From the NCBI RefSeq assembly GCF_051195255.1, contig NZ_JBNJLK010000001.1, forward strand, positions 434,001 to 498,000: DNA of 64,000 bases, written 5' to 3'. Shown here one piece after another: positions 50,826-59,739 of the stretch. Position 1 is the stretch's first letter. Every line of letters begins with the position of its first letter. This DNA comes from Falsirhodobacter sp051195255 (GTDB lineage Bacteria > Pseudomonadota > Alphaproteobacteria > Rhodobacterales > Rhodobacteraceae). A program made the position numbers and the translations under genes. The notes under the pieces are model-generated. The model searched no databases. It saw nothing but the letters and a program-made list of their open reading frames with translations, and was not told the DNA's origin.

Positions 50826-52172
50826 TCACTTGCCTTCCACCACGGACAATCCGCGCAGGATGTCCACGGCATAGGCCAGCTGGTAATCCTCCTCGCGCAG
50901 CTTCGCCGTCTCCTCGACCAGCGCGCGATCGGCTTCCATCTGCTTCTTCTCCTCCTCGGTCATCGAGTCGTTGGACAGGATGCCCCGCAGGCTCGATTCC
51001 GACCGCATCGGCATGGAGGAGGCGGTGGTGTCCGCATCCTCCGGCGTGGTTTCGGGATCGCGGCGCGGCTGGTCCACCACGATGTCGGGCGACACGCCCA
51101 GCGCCTGGATCGACCGGCCCGACGGGGTGTAATAGCGCGCCGTCGTCAGGCGCATCCCGCCATCACCGCGCACCGGGATGACCGTCTGGACCGACCCCTT
51201 GCCGAAGCTTTTCGTGCCGACCACGATGGCCCGCTTGTGGTCCTGCAGCGCGCCCGCCACGATTTCCGAGGCCGAGGCCGAGCCGCCGTTGATCAGCACC
51301 ACGATGGGCTTGCCCTGCGCCAGATCGCCCGCCGTCGCGTTGTAGCGTTCGTTGTCCTGCGCGTTCCGCCCGCGGGTGGACACCACCTCCCCTTCGTTCA
51401 GGAAGGCGTCGGACACCTTGATCGCCTGCGTCAGCAGACCGCCGGGGTTGTTGCGCAGATCAAGGACGATGCCGTTGACATTGTCCATGCCGCCCAACTC
51501 CTCGACGCGCTTGGCCAGTTCGGATTCCACCCCCGGATAGGTCTGGTCGTTGAAGGTGGACACCCGCAGCACGATCGTGTGGCCGCCCACGGTGCTGGTG
51601 CGCACGGCCGTCAGCTTGATCGTGTCGCGCATCATGGACACGTCGAACGGCTCGGCCCGGCCTTCGCGCACGATGGTGACCACGATCTCGGACCCGACCG
51701 GGCCGCGCATCTTGTCCACAGCCTCGTCCAGCGGCAGCCCTTGCAGGGATTCGCCGTCCACGGCCGTGATGAAGTCGCCCGGCTCGATCCCGGCGGCGGC
51801 GGCGGGGGTGTCGTCCATCGGCGTCACGACCTTGACGAACCCGTCCTCCTGCGTGACCTCGATCCCGAGGCCGCCGAATTCGCCGCGCGTCTGCACCTGC
51901 ATGTCGGTGAAGTCGTCCGGTGGCATGAAGGAGGAATGCGGATCCAGCGAGGTGAGCATGCCGTTGATGGCGGCCTCGATCAGCTTCTTCGAATCGACCT
52001 CTTCGACATACTGGTTGCGGATCCGCTCGAACGCGTCCCCGAACAGGTCCAGCTGCTCATAGACCGAGGACTCCTGCTTCTGTTCCTGCGCGATCAGCGG
52101 CGCGGCCATCTGCGTGGTGGCCAAGACCCCTGCCACGGTGCCGCCCAGGGCGGCCAGAACATATTTCCTCAT
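50826..52172 (-). CDS. ctpA: S41 family C-terminal processing protease CtpA
   Basis: 448 aa from the ATG at 52172 (GACGAGGT upstream). A signal peptide is followed by FERIRNQYVEEVD. A PDZ domain lies at residues about 95-165 (GGLGIEVTQEDG, GIEPGDFITAVDG). The catalytic Ser is in NGGSASASEIVAGAL with Lys in KSFGKGSVQT. It degrades periplasmic substrates such as murein hydrolases, and it lies 8 bp after envC, a murein hydrolase activator. A Glu-rich tail follows the protease domain. Confidence 0.93.
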   Translation of the reverse strand: MRKYVLAALGGTVAGVLATTQMAAPLIAQEQKQESSVYEQLDLFGDAFERIRNQYVEEVDSKKLIEAAINGMLTSLDPHSSFMPPDDFTDMQVQTRGEFGGLGIEVTQEDGFVKVVTPMDDTPAAAAGIEPGDFITAVDGESLQGLPLDEAVDKMRGPVGSEIVVTIVREGRAEPFDVSMMRDTIKLTAVRTSTVGGHTIVLRVSTFNDQTYPGVESELAKRVEELGGMDNVNGIVLDLRNNPGGLLTQAIKVSDAFLNEGEVVSTRGRNAQDNERYNATAGDLAQGKPIVVLINGGSASASEIVAGALQDHKRAIVVGTKSFGKGSVQTVIPVRGDGGMRLTTARYYTPSGRSIQALGVSPDIVVDQPRRDPETTPEDADTTASSMPMRSESSLRGILSNDSMTEEEKKQMEADRALVEETAKLREEDYQLAYAVDILRGLSVVEGK

Positions 52173-52180
52173 ACCTCGTC

Positions 52181-53317
52181 CTATTCTTGCCCAAGCCCGG
52201 CGAACCAGACGGCCGGATCGACCGGCCCGGACCCCTGGCGCAATTCCAGATACAGCGTTTCCGTACGTCCTGAATCCTGTGGTTCAGATCCCTGTTGATG
52301 GGCAGTCTGATCCAGAAAGTCCACCAGACCCTGATCCCCGCCCGGCATCAAGCCCAAAGCCGCCCCCGCGGGCACGACCTCACCCACTTGGCCATACACC
52401 GTTTCCAGGCCCGCGATCACCATCAGATAGCCGTCTCCCGGCTCCAGGATCATCACATTTCCGTAGTCGGTGAGCGGCCCGCGATAGCGGATGGTCGCGG
52501 CGGCCGGGGCCGTCACCAGCGCACCGGGCGTCGTGGCCAGGATGATCCCCGGCCGCCGCACGCCCGCCGCGTCCGGTTCGTTCGCGCCCCGGATCAGGAC
52601 GCCCTGCGCGGGAAGGGGAAGGTGGCCCTTGGCGTTCACGAAGCCCGGCGGCATTCCGGCGGGGTCCAGCTGCGCGGCAAAGCTGTCCAGCGTTTCCGAA
52701 CTTTCCAGAAGCGCGCGCAGCACGGCGGGATCGTCGGTGAACCGGCGCGGAAGGTCCGTCCGGTCGGAAATCGCCTGCCCCAGCGCCACGCGCGCCTGCT
52801 GCGCCACGCCCAGACCCTGCGCCAGCGTTTCCACCGCCGCCTGCTGGACGGCCTTCAGCGTGTTCAGCTCGGTCAGCTCTGATTTCAACTCTTCCGCTTC
52901 GGCCTGAAGGGCGGGCGTCACGTCGGCCAGGATCATACCGGTGCGGGCGGTGGCCAAGGGGCCGCCCGGATGCAGCAGCAGCATCGGGCCCGGATCCCCT
53001 TCCATCCGCGCCAGCGCCCCCAGCAATTGCGAGATCTGGGCCCGCTTCGCCGCCTGTTCGGCCGACAAGGCAGCCTCGCGCGCCGCAACGCCCCGCAGGC
53101 TTTCCCGCAGGGAGGCGAGGCCCGTTTCATAGGCCCCGATGGTGCGGGTCAGCGCCGCCACGCGGTCGCGGCCCGTCTGGGCGGAGCGCATGTCCTCCAC
53201 CGACTGCCGCAAGGAGGCCGCGGCCTCCTGCGCCTGTCCGGCCACATCCGCGGCCAGCGCCGGCGGCGCCATCAGGCCCAGCGCGAGGGTGGAAACAAGG
53301 GCCGCGCGTCGGATCAT
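52181..53317 (-). CDS. envC: murein hydrolase activator EnvC
   Basis: 378 aa from the ATG at 53317 (overlaps gpmI by ATGA). A signal peptide (LALGLMAPPALAADVA) is followed by a long coiled-coil region to about 200. A degenerate LytM/M23 domain follows (GNVMILEPGDGYLMVIAGLETVYGQVGEVVPAGAALGLMP). It lacks the full Zn ligands, so it activates amidases at the division septum rather than cutting. Gene order gpmI-envC-ctpA is conserved in the group. Confidence 0.85.
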   Translation of the reverse strand: MIRRAALVSTLALGLMAPPALAADVAGQAQEAAASLRQSVEDMRSAQTGRDRVAALTRTIGAYETGLASLRESLRGVAAREAALSAEQAAKRAQISQLLGALARMEGDPGPMLLLHPGGPLATARTGMILADVTPALQAEAEELKSELTELNTLKAVQQAAVETLAQGLGVAQQARVALGQAISDRTDLPRRFTDDPAVLRALLESSETLDSFAAQLDPAGMPPGFVNAKGHLPLPAQGVLIRGANEPDAAGVRRPGIILATTPGALVTAPAAATIRYRGPLTDYGNVMILEPGDGYLMVIAGLETVYGQVGEVVPAGAALGLMPGGDQGLVDFLDQTAHQQGSEPQDSGRTETLYLELRQGSGPVDPAVWFAGLGQE

Positions 53318-54822
53318 GCGATCAGGGCCTCGCCCGTCATCTCGGCCGGTTGGGGCAGGCCCATCAGCTGCAGCAGCGTCGGCGCGACATCGGCCAGCCG
53401 CCCGTTGCGCAGCGCCGCCCCTTCGGGCCCCCCGAACAGGATCGCGGGGACGAGGTTCGTGGTGTGCGCCGTGTGCGGGCCGCCCGTCACCGGATCGACC
53501 ATGGTTTCGCAATTGCCGTGATCGGCGATGACCAGCATTGCGCCGCCCGCCTGTTCCAGTGCCGCCAGCGCCTGGCCAAGGCCGGTGTCCACAGCCTCGC
53601 AGGCGGCGATCGCCGCGCTCAGGATGCCGGTATGGCCCACCATGTCGGGGTTGGCGAAGTTCACGACGATCAGGTCGTAGCCGTGCCGGATGGCGGCCAC
53701 GAGCTGTTCGGCCACCTCGGGCTCCGACATCTCGGGCTGAAGGTCGTAGGTGGCGACCTTGGGCGATTTTGGCATGGCGCGGTCTTCGGCGGCAAAAGGC
53801 TGTTCGCGCCCGCCGTTCAGGAAGAAGGTGACATGGGGATACTTCTCGGTCTCGGCCAGCCGGAACTGGGTCTTGCCTTGTGCGGCCACCCATTCCCCCA
53901 GCGTGTTCACCAGCGTCTGCTTGGGATAGGCCGTGGTCATGAAGGCGTCATGGGCCTTGGAATAATCGACCATCCCCAGCACCGACGCCCAGCGCACGGC
54001 GCGGCGGGGGGCGGCCTCGAAGGCGGGATCGGCCAGCGCCGACAGGATTTCCCTCGCACGGTCGGCGCGGAAGTTCAGGCAGAAGACGCCGTCGCCGTCC
54101 TTCGCCCCCGGGTAAGCGCCGATCACCGTGGGCGCGATGAATTCGTCCGTTTCCCCGCGCGCATAGGCGGCGTCGATCGCCCCCATGGCCGTGGCCGCCC
54201 GTTCGCCCTCCCCCTCCACCATCGCCTGCCAGGCGCGCATCACCCGTTCCCACCGCGTATCACGGTCCATCGCGTAGTAGCGGCCCGACACGGTGCCGAT
54301 CGTCACGCCCGCCGGAAGATCGGCCAGAACCTGCGCCATGAACGCGCGGGCCGAAGAGGGGGCCACGTCCCGCCCGTCGGTGATGGCATGCAGGACCACC
54401 GGCACGCCCTGCGCCGCCACCGCGCGGCAGGCGGCCAGCACATGCACCACATGCCCATGCACCCCCCCGTCCGAAATCACGCCCATCAGATGCGCCGTCC
54501 CGCCCGAAGCCTTCAGCCTGTCGATGAACGCCAGCAGCGCCGGGTTCGTGAAGAAGGTCCCGTCCTCGATCGCCAGATCGATCTGGCCCAGATCCATTGC
54601 CACCACGCGGCCGGCGCCGATGTTGGTGTGGCCCACCTCGGAATTGCCCATCTGGCCGCGGGGAAGGCCCACATCGGGGCCAAAGGTCACCAGCGTCGAA
54701 TGGGGGCAGGTGGCCATCAGCCGGTCCATGTTGGGCGTGTTCGCCAGCGCGGGGGCGTTCGCCTCCCGCTCCTCGCGCAGGCCCCAGCCATCAAGGATGC
54801 AGAGAACGACGGGTTTGGACAT
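53314..54822 (-). CDS. gpmI: 2,3-bisphosphoglycerate-independent phosphoglycerate mutase
   Basis: 502 aa from the ATG at 54822 (AAGGAGG upstream). CILDGWGLR (metal Asp), QMGNSEVGHTNIGAGR (catalytic Ser), ITDGRDVAP, and ADHGNCETM near the C-terminus complete the Mn-site pattern. It interconverts 2- and 3-phosphoglycerate. It heads the operon with envC and ctpA. Confidence 0.97.
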   Translation of the reverse strand: MSKPVVLCILDGWGLREEREANAPALANTPNMDRLMATCPHSTLVTFGPDVGLPRGQMGNSEVGHTNIGAGRVVAMDLGQIDLAIEDGTFFTNPALLAFIDRLKASGGTAHLMGVISDGGVHGHVVHVLAACRAVAAQGVPVVLHAITDGRDVAPSSARAFMAQVLADLPAGVTIGTVSGRYYAMDRDTRWERVMRAWQAMVEGEGERAATAMGAIDAAYARGETDEFIAPTVIGAYPGAKDGDGVFCLNFRADRAREILSALADPAFEAAPRRAVRWASVLGMVDYSKAHDAFMTTAYPKQTLVNTLGEWVAAQGKTQFRLAETEKYPHVTFFLNGGREQPFAAEDRAMPKSPKVATYDLQPEMSEPEVAEQLVAAIRHGYDLIVVNFANPDMVGHTGILSAAIAACEAVDTGLGQALAALEQAGGAMLVIADHGNCETMVDPVTGGPHTAHTTNLVPAILFGGPEGAALRNGRLADVAPTLLQLMGLPQPAEMTGEALIA

Positions 54823-54878
54823 GGAGGGCCTCCTTGGTTCGCCCCCGTTGTAGGGTGCGGGCGAAAGCCCCGCAACCG

Positions 54879-55745
54879 TCAGCCGCGTTGCCGCTGCCGC
54901 ATCCGGAAGCGGTCGCGGTCCGTCTCGCTGTATTCGCCGATGCAGCGGGGGCAGGAGACGCCTTCCTCGTAATCCGGATGCGCCTTGGCGTCCGCGCCCA
55001 CGGGCCGCCCGCAGGCGTGGCACATGCCGTACCGCCCCTGCCCCAGCGCATGCGTGACCGACACGCGCTTGTCGAAGACGTAGCATTCGCCGTTCCAGAG
55101 GCTCTGCTCCTCCGGCACCTCCTCCAGATACTTCAGGATGCCGCCCTTCAGGTGGAACACATCCTCCACCCCCTGCCCCAGAAGGTAGTTGGTGGACTTC
55201 TCGCACCGGATGCCGCCCGTGCAGAACATGGCCACGCGCTTGTTGTGGAAGCGGTCGCGGTTCGCCTCCCACCAGGCAGGGAACTCACCGAAGGACGTGG
55301 TTTGCGGATCGACCGCGCCCTCGAACGTGCCGATCTCCACCTCGTAGTCGTTGCGGGTGTCGATAACGACGACGTCGGGCTGACGGATCAGGTCGTTCCA
55401 GTCCTTTGCTTCCACGTAATGGCCCACGCGGGCGCGGGGATCGACGTCAGGCTGACCCATGGTCACGATCTCGCGCTTCAGGCGGACCTTCAGGCGGTCG
55501 AAGGGCAGCTGCGCGGCGGTGCTTTCCTTCCACTCCAGATCCGAACACCCCGGCAGGGCGCGAATGGCGGCCAGCACCGCGTCGATGCCGGTGCGGGGGC
55601 CGGCGATCGTGCCGTTGATCCCTTCGCCCGCGATCAGAAGCGATCCGCGCACGCCCCCTCCTTCCGCCACGGCGCGCAGAGGCGCGATCAGGGCGGCGGG
55701 ATCCGCAAAGCGGGTGAAGTGATACAAGGCGGCGACGGTGAACAT
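54879..55745 (-). CDS. trhO: tRNA uridine-34 hydroxylase TrhO (rhodanese family)
   Basis: 288 aa. The N-terminal UPF0176 domain (ALYHFTRFADPAALIAPL, SLLIAGEGINGTIAG) is followed by a rhodanese domain with the active-site Cys in CTGGIRCEKSTNYL and DTRNDYEVEIGTF. Cys-rich HACGRPV and SCPRC pairs form a C-terminal zinc region. It hydroxylates U34 of certain tRNAs. It is divergent from pncA. Confidence 0.93.
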   Translation of the reverse strand: MFTVAALYHFTRFADPAALIAPLRAVAEGGGVRGSLLIAGEGINGTIAGPRTGIDAVLAAIRALPGCSDLEWKESTAAQLPFDRLKVRLKREIVTMGQPDVDPRARVGHYVEAKDWNDLIRQPDVVVIDTRNDYEVEIGTFEGAVDPQTTSFGEFPAWWEANRDRFHNKRVAMFCTGGIRCEKSTNYLLGQGVEDVFHLKGGILKYLEEVPEEQSLWNGECYVFDKRVSVTHALGQGRYGMCHACGRPVGADAKAHPDYEEGVSCPRCIGEYSETDRDRFRMRQRQRG

Positions 55746-55859
55746 GGCCGCCAGATGCGCCGAAGCGGTCCGAAAATCAAGGGCCCCGCACGACCCGCCA
55801 TTGACGCCACCGCAGGACCCCCCTACCCATCATGGGCCTTTCAGGGAGGAGAGGGACCG

Positions 55860-56453
55860 ATGGACGCGCTGATCGTCATCGACGTGCAGAACGATTTCTG
55901 CCCCGGCGGCGCCTTGGCCGTGGCCGGCGGCGACGCCATCCTGCCCCGCGTCAACGCGATGATGGGCGCCTTTCCCGTTCGCGTGCTGACGCAGGACTGG
56001 CATCCGGCCGGGCATTCCAGCTTCGCCTCGGGCCACGGGCTTGCACCTTACGGCACAATCGAGATGCCTTACGGCCCGCAGGTGCTGTGGCCCGACCATT
56101 GCGTGCAAGGCACGGCGGGCGCCGATTTCCATCCCGATCTGAACACGGACGCGGCGGACCTGATCCTGCGCAAGGGCTTCCGCCCGGCCATCGACAGCTA
56201 TTCCGCGTTCTTCGAGAATGACCGCACCACCCCGACGGGGCTGGAGGGCTATCTGAGGACCCGCGGCGTGACGCAGGTGACGCTGGCTGGCCTTGCCACA
56301 GATTTCTGCGTGGCGTTTTCCGCGCTGGACGCGGCACGACTGGGCTTTGCGACCCGCGTGGCGATGGGCGCCTGCCGCGCCATCGACCTGAACGCATCGC
56401 TGGAGGAGGCGACGGGCCAGATGCGCGCCGCCGGAGTGGAGCTGGAGGACTGA
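55860..56453 (+). CDS. pncA: nicotinamidase PncA
   Basis: 197 aa from the ATG at 55860 (GGAGGAGAGGG upstream). The catalytic triad is visible: D8 (VIDVQNDF), K (RKGFRP, about 104) and Cys (GLATDFCVAF, near 146). Metal-site residues lie in TQDWHPAGHSSF. It deamidates nicotinamide to nicotinate for the salvage pathway completed by pncB, which starts with no gap. Confidence 0.95.
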   Translation: MDALIVIDVQNDFCPGGALAVAGGDAILPRVNAMMGAFPVRVLTQDWHPAGHSSFASGHGLAPYGTIEMPYGPQVLWPDHCVQGTAGADFHPDLNTDAADLILRKGFRPAIDSYSAFFENDRTTPTGLEGYLRTRGVTQVTLAGLATDFCVAFSALDAARLGFATRVAMGACRAIDLNASLEEATGQMRAAGVELED

Positions 56454-57746
56454 ATGGTCGATATCGCGACCCGTGTGCACAATCACAAGTGGAAGATCGA
56501 CCCGATCGTCCGTTCGCTGATCGACACGGACTTCTACAAGCTGCTGATGTGCCAGTCGATCCTGCGCAACCGCCCCACGACGGTGGTGAAGTTCAGCCTG
56601 ATCAACCGCACGAAGTCGATCCGCCTGGGCGACCTGATCGACGAGGGGGAGTTGCGCCAGCAACTGGACCATGTCCGCAGCCTGCGCCTGACTCGCGGCG
56701 AATCCACCTGGCTGCGCGGCAACACCTTCTATGGCAAGCGCCAGATGTTCAGTTCCGACTTCATGGAGTGGTTCGAGAATCTGGAACTGCCGCCCTATCA
56801 CCTGGAAAAGAAGGACGGCCAGTACGAGCTGACCTTCGAGGGCACCTGGCCCGAGGTGATGCTGTGGGAGATCCCGGCACTGGCGATCCTGGTCGAACTG
56901 CGGTCCCGCGCCGTCCTGGAACGCATGGGCCGGTTCGAGATCCAGGTACTCTACGCCCGCGCCATGTCCAAGCTTTGGGAGAAGATCGAACGGCTGAAGA
57001 AGATCGACGGGCTGCTGATCGCCGATTTCGGCACGCGCCGCCGCCATTCGTTCCTGTGGCAGGACTGGTGCGTGCAGGCGATGCGCGAAGGGCTGGGGCA
57101 TTCGTTCATCGGCACCTCCAACTGCCTGATCGCCATGCGGCGCGAGGTGGAGGCCATCGGCACCAACGCCCACGAACTGCCCATGGTGCTGGCCGCCCTG
57201 GCCGACAGCGACGAGGAACTGGCCCAGGCCCCCTATCGCGTCATGGCCGACTGGCACGAGGAGCATGAGGGCAACCTGCGCGTCATGCTGCCCGACACCT
57301 TCGGCAGCGAAGGCTTCCTGTCCCGCGCGCCCGACTGGCTGACCACCTGGACCGGCATCCGCATCGATTCGGGCGATCCGGCGGCCGGGGCGGAACGCGC
57401 CATCCGCTGGTGGCAGGAGCGTGGAGAGGATCCGCGCGACAAGCTGGTGATCTTCTCGGACGGGCTGGACGTCGACAAGATCGAGGAGCTGCACGCGCAG
57501 TTCACGGGCCGCGTCCGCGTGTCCTTCGGCTGGGGCACCATGCTGACCAACGATTTCCGCGATCTGGTGCCCGATGGCGCGCTGGACCCGTTCAGCTTGG
57601 TGTGCAAGGCCGTGTCGGCCGACGGCCGCCCCACGGTGAAGCTGTCAGACAATCCCAGCAAGGCGCTGGGCCCGGCCGATCAGGTCGCGCGCTACAAGCG
57701 CGTGTTCGGCGTGGGCGAACAGGTCGCCATGGATGTGAAGGTGTAA
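56454..57746 (+). CDS. pncB: nicotinate phosphoribosyltransferase PncB
   Basis: 430 aa, canonical length. LIDTDFYKLLMCQSIL, ADFGTRRRHSFLWQD, GTSNC and RIDSGDPAAGAERAIRWW with FSDGLD are PncB motifs. It makes nicotinate mononucleotide using ATP. It begins directly after the pncA stop and is followed by rppH after 5 bases. Confidence 0.97.
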   Translation: MVDIATRVHNHKWKIDPIVRSLIDTDFYKLLMCQSILRNRPTTVVKFSLINRTKSIRLGDLIDEGELRQQLDHVRSLRLTRGESTWLRGNTFYGKRQMFSSDFMEWFENLELPPYHLEKKDGQYELTFEGTWPEVMLWEIPALAILVELRSRAVLERMGRFEIQVLYARAMSKLWEKIERLKKIDGLLIADFGTRRRHSFLWQDWCVQAMREGLGHSFIGTSNCLIAMRREVEAIGTNAHELPMVLAALADSDEELAQAPYRVMADWHEEHEGNLRVMLPDTFGSEGFLSRAPDWLTTWTGIRIDSGDPAAGAERAIRWWQERGEDPRDKLVIFSDGLDVDKIEELHAQFTGRVRVSFGWGTMLTNDFRDLVPDGALDPFSLVCKAVSADGRPTVKLSDNPSKALGPADQVARYKRVFGVGEQVAMDVKV

Positions 57747-57751
57747 GAACG

Positions 57752-58222
57752 ATGACGGACCTCCCCTATCGCCCCTGCGTGGGCGTGATGCTGATCAACG
57801 ACCGGGGCGAGATCTTCGCTGGCCGCCGCATCGACAGCGATGTTCCCGCCTGGCAGATGCCCCAGGGCGGCATCGACAAGGGCGAAGACCCGGAACCCGC
57901 CGCCTTGCGCGAACTGTGGGAAGAAACCGGCATCACCGCCGATCTGGTGGAAATGATCGACCGGACCGAGGATTGGGTGACCTATGACCTCCCGCCCGAA
58001 CTGCTGGGCAAGGTCTGGAAGGGCAAGTATCGCGGGCAGAAGCAGAAGTGGTTCCTGTTCCGCTTCAAGGGCTCGGACGACCAGGTGAACATCGCCAGCG
58101 AGCATCCGGAATTCGCCGAATGGCGCTGGATCGACGCAAAGGCGATGGTCGCGGGGATCGTTCCCTTCAAGCGGCAGGTCTATGAACAGGTGGTGGCGGC
58201 GTTCCGTCCCCATCTGGCCTGA
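57752..58222 (+). CDS. rppH: RNA 5'-pyrophosphohydrolase RppH
   Basis: 156 aa. The Nudix box is clear: GGIDKGEDPEPAALRELWEETGI. YRPCVGVMLIN at the start and QKWFLFRFKGSD are RppH motifs. It removes pyrophosphate from mRNA 5' ends to start decay. It is co-transcribed with pncA and pncB. Confidence 0.95.
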   Translation: MTDLPYRPCVGVMLINDRGEIFAGRRIDSDVPAWQMPQGGIDKGEDPEPAALRELWEETGITADLVEMIDRTEDWVTYDLPPELLGKVWKGKYRGQKQKWFLFRFKGSDDQVNIASEHPEFAEWRWIDAKAMVAGIVPFKRQVYEQVVAAFRPHLA

Positions 58223-58344
58223 GGGAAACCCGTTCCACGCGGCGGGACCGGCGCAGGGCGAACGCTCTTTTTCGCTGGCGGGTGGTGCATTGCGTGCAGG
58301 GGCGGTCTACCCTTTCGGCACAATTTCGCAAAACGGAGATGTCC

Positions 58345-58998
58345 ATGTCGATCCGCATCAACGATGTCGCCCCCGACTTCACGGCCGAATCCACCGCCGG
58401 CACCATCCGGTTCCACGAATGGCTGGGCGACAGCTATGGCCTCGTCTTCAGCCATCCGCGCGACTTCACCCCCGTCTGCACCACCGAATTCAGCGCCGTG
58501 GCGCAGCTGGCCGGCGAATGGGCCAAGCGCAACACCAAGGTGATCGGCGTCTCCGTGGACACGGTGGACGAACACCAGAAGTGGAAGCGCGACATCGAGG
58601 CGGTGGCCGGCAATCCCGCCGACTTCCCGATCATCGACGACACCTCGCTGGCCGTGTCCAAGGCCTATGACATGCTGCCCGCCGAATATTACACCCCCAC
58701 CGAGGGCCGGACGCCGGCCCACACGGCGACGGTGCGGACGGTCTACCTGATCGGGCCGGACAAGAAGGTGCGGCTGACCCTGTCCTACCCCATGTCGGTG
58801 GGCCGCAACTTCGCGGAAATCCTGCGCGCGCTGGACGCGGTGCAGGCCACCGACGGCGTGCCGATCGCCACGCCCGCCAACTGGCAGCCCGGTCAGGACG
58901 TGATCGTGGCCTTGTCGCTGAACGACGAACAGGCCAGGGAACGCTTCGGCGATCTGGACATCAAGCTGCCCTATCTGCGTTTCGCCAAGCAGCCTTGA
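58345..58998 (+). CDS. 1-Cys peroxiredoxin, Prx6 type
   Basis: 217 aa. The ATG at 58345 is preferred over 58339 because CGGAG lies 6 bases upstream of the former and abuts the latter. PRDFTPVCTTE is the peroxidatic Cys site. The C-terminal Prx6 extension (YPMSVGRNFAEILRALDAVQ and NWQPGQDVIV) is present and no resolving Cys is seen. It reduces peroxides. Confidence 0.93.
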   Translation: MSIRINDVAPDFTAESTAGTIRFHEWLGDSYGLVFSHPRDFTPVCTTEFSAVAQLAGEWAKRNTKVIGVSVDTVDEHQKWKRDIEAVAGNPADFPIIDDTSLAVSKAYDMLPAEYYTPTEGRTPAHTATVRTVYLIGPDKKVRLTLSYPMSVGRNFAEILRALDAVQATDGVPIATPANWQPGQDVIVALSLNDEQARERFGDLDIKLPYLRFAKQP

Positions 58999-59049
58999 AA
59001 CCCGCGCGCCGCTGACGCAGGCTCCTCCGGCATACCGGAGGAGCCGCAC

Positions 59050-59739
59050 ATGACCCTGTTTCCCACGAAGTCCTATCCGACCCTGCCCGTTCAGGGTGAA
59101 ACCGACGCCTATCCGGTGCACCGCATCTTCTGCGTGGGCCAGAACTATGCCGATCACGCCGCCGAGGTCGGATCGACCGTCGACACCGAGGCGCCGTTCT
59201 TCTTCCTGAAGGACGCGCAGGCCATCGTGCCGACCGGCAGCACCCTGCCCTATGCCCCCGGCACCGAAAACCTGCATTACGAGATCGAGCTGGTGATCGC
59301 ACTGGGCGCCCCCCTGTTCCGCGCCACCGAGGAGGAGGCGCAGGCCGCGATCTACGGCTATGGCGTCGGCCTCGACATGACGCGGCGCGATCTTCAGGCG
59401 GTGGCCAAGAAGAAGGGCCGCCCGTGGGACTTCGCCAAGAACTTCGAGCAGTCGGCCGTGATGGGCCCGATCACCAAGGCCGACGCCTTCACCCTGGCCA
59501 ACCAGCGCATCTGGCTGAGCCTGGACGGCGAGATGCGCCAGGACGGCAAGGTGTCCGACATGGTGCGGGGCCCGGTGGAGGTTCTGGTCTACCTGTCGAA
59601 ATTCTACCACCTGCAACCGGGTGACCTGATCATGACGGGGACGCCTGCCGGCATCGGCGCGGTCGTGGACGGCAGCAAGGTTGAAGGCGGCGTGGACGGG
59701 CTGGACGGCGTGACCGTCACCTATTCCGCCGCCGAATAA
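59050..59739 (+). CDS. fumarylacetoacetate hydrolase family protein
   Basis: 229 aa. FCVGQNYADHAAEV, LHYEIELVIALG (metal-site Glu) and GDLIMTGTPAGIGAV are FAH-family motifs. Members of this short type hydrolyse fumarylpyruvate, acylpyruvate or similar. The substrate cannot be read here. Its end overlaps the end of the convergent metallophosphoesterase by 19 bases. Confidence 0.9.
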   Translation: MTLFPTKSYPTLPVQGETDAYPVHRIFCVGQNYADHAAEVGSTVDTEAPFFFLKDAQAIVPTGSTLPYAPGTENLHYEIELVIALGAPLFRATEEEAQAAIYGYGVGLDMTRRDLQAVAKKKGRPWDFAKNFEQSAVMGPITKADAFTLANQRIWLSLDGEMRQDGKVSDMVRGPVEVLVYLSKFYHLQPGDLIMTGTPAGIGAVVDGSKVEGGVDGLDGVTVTYSAAE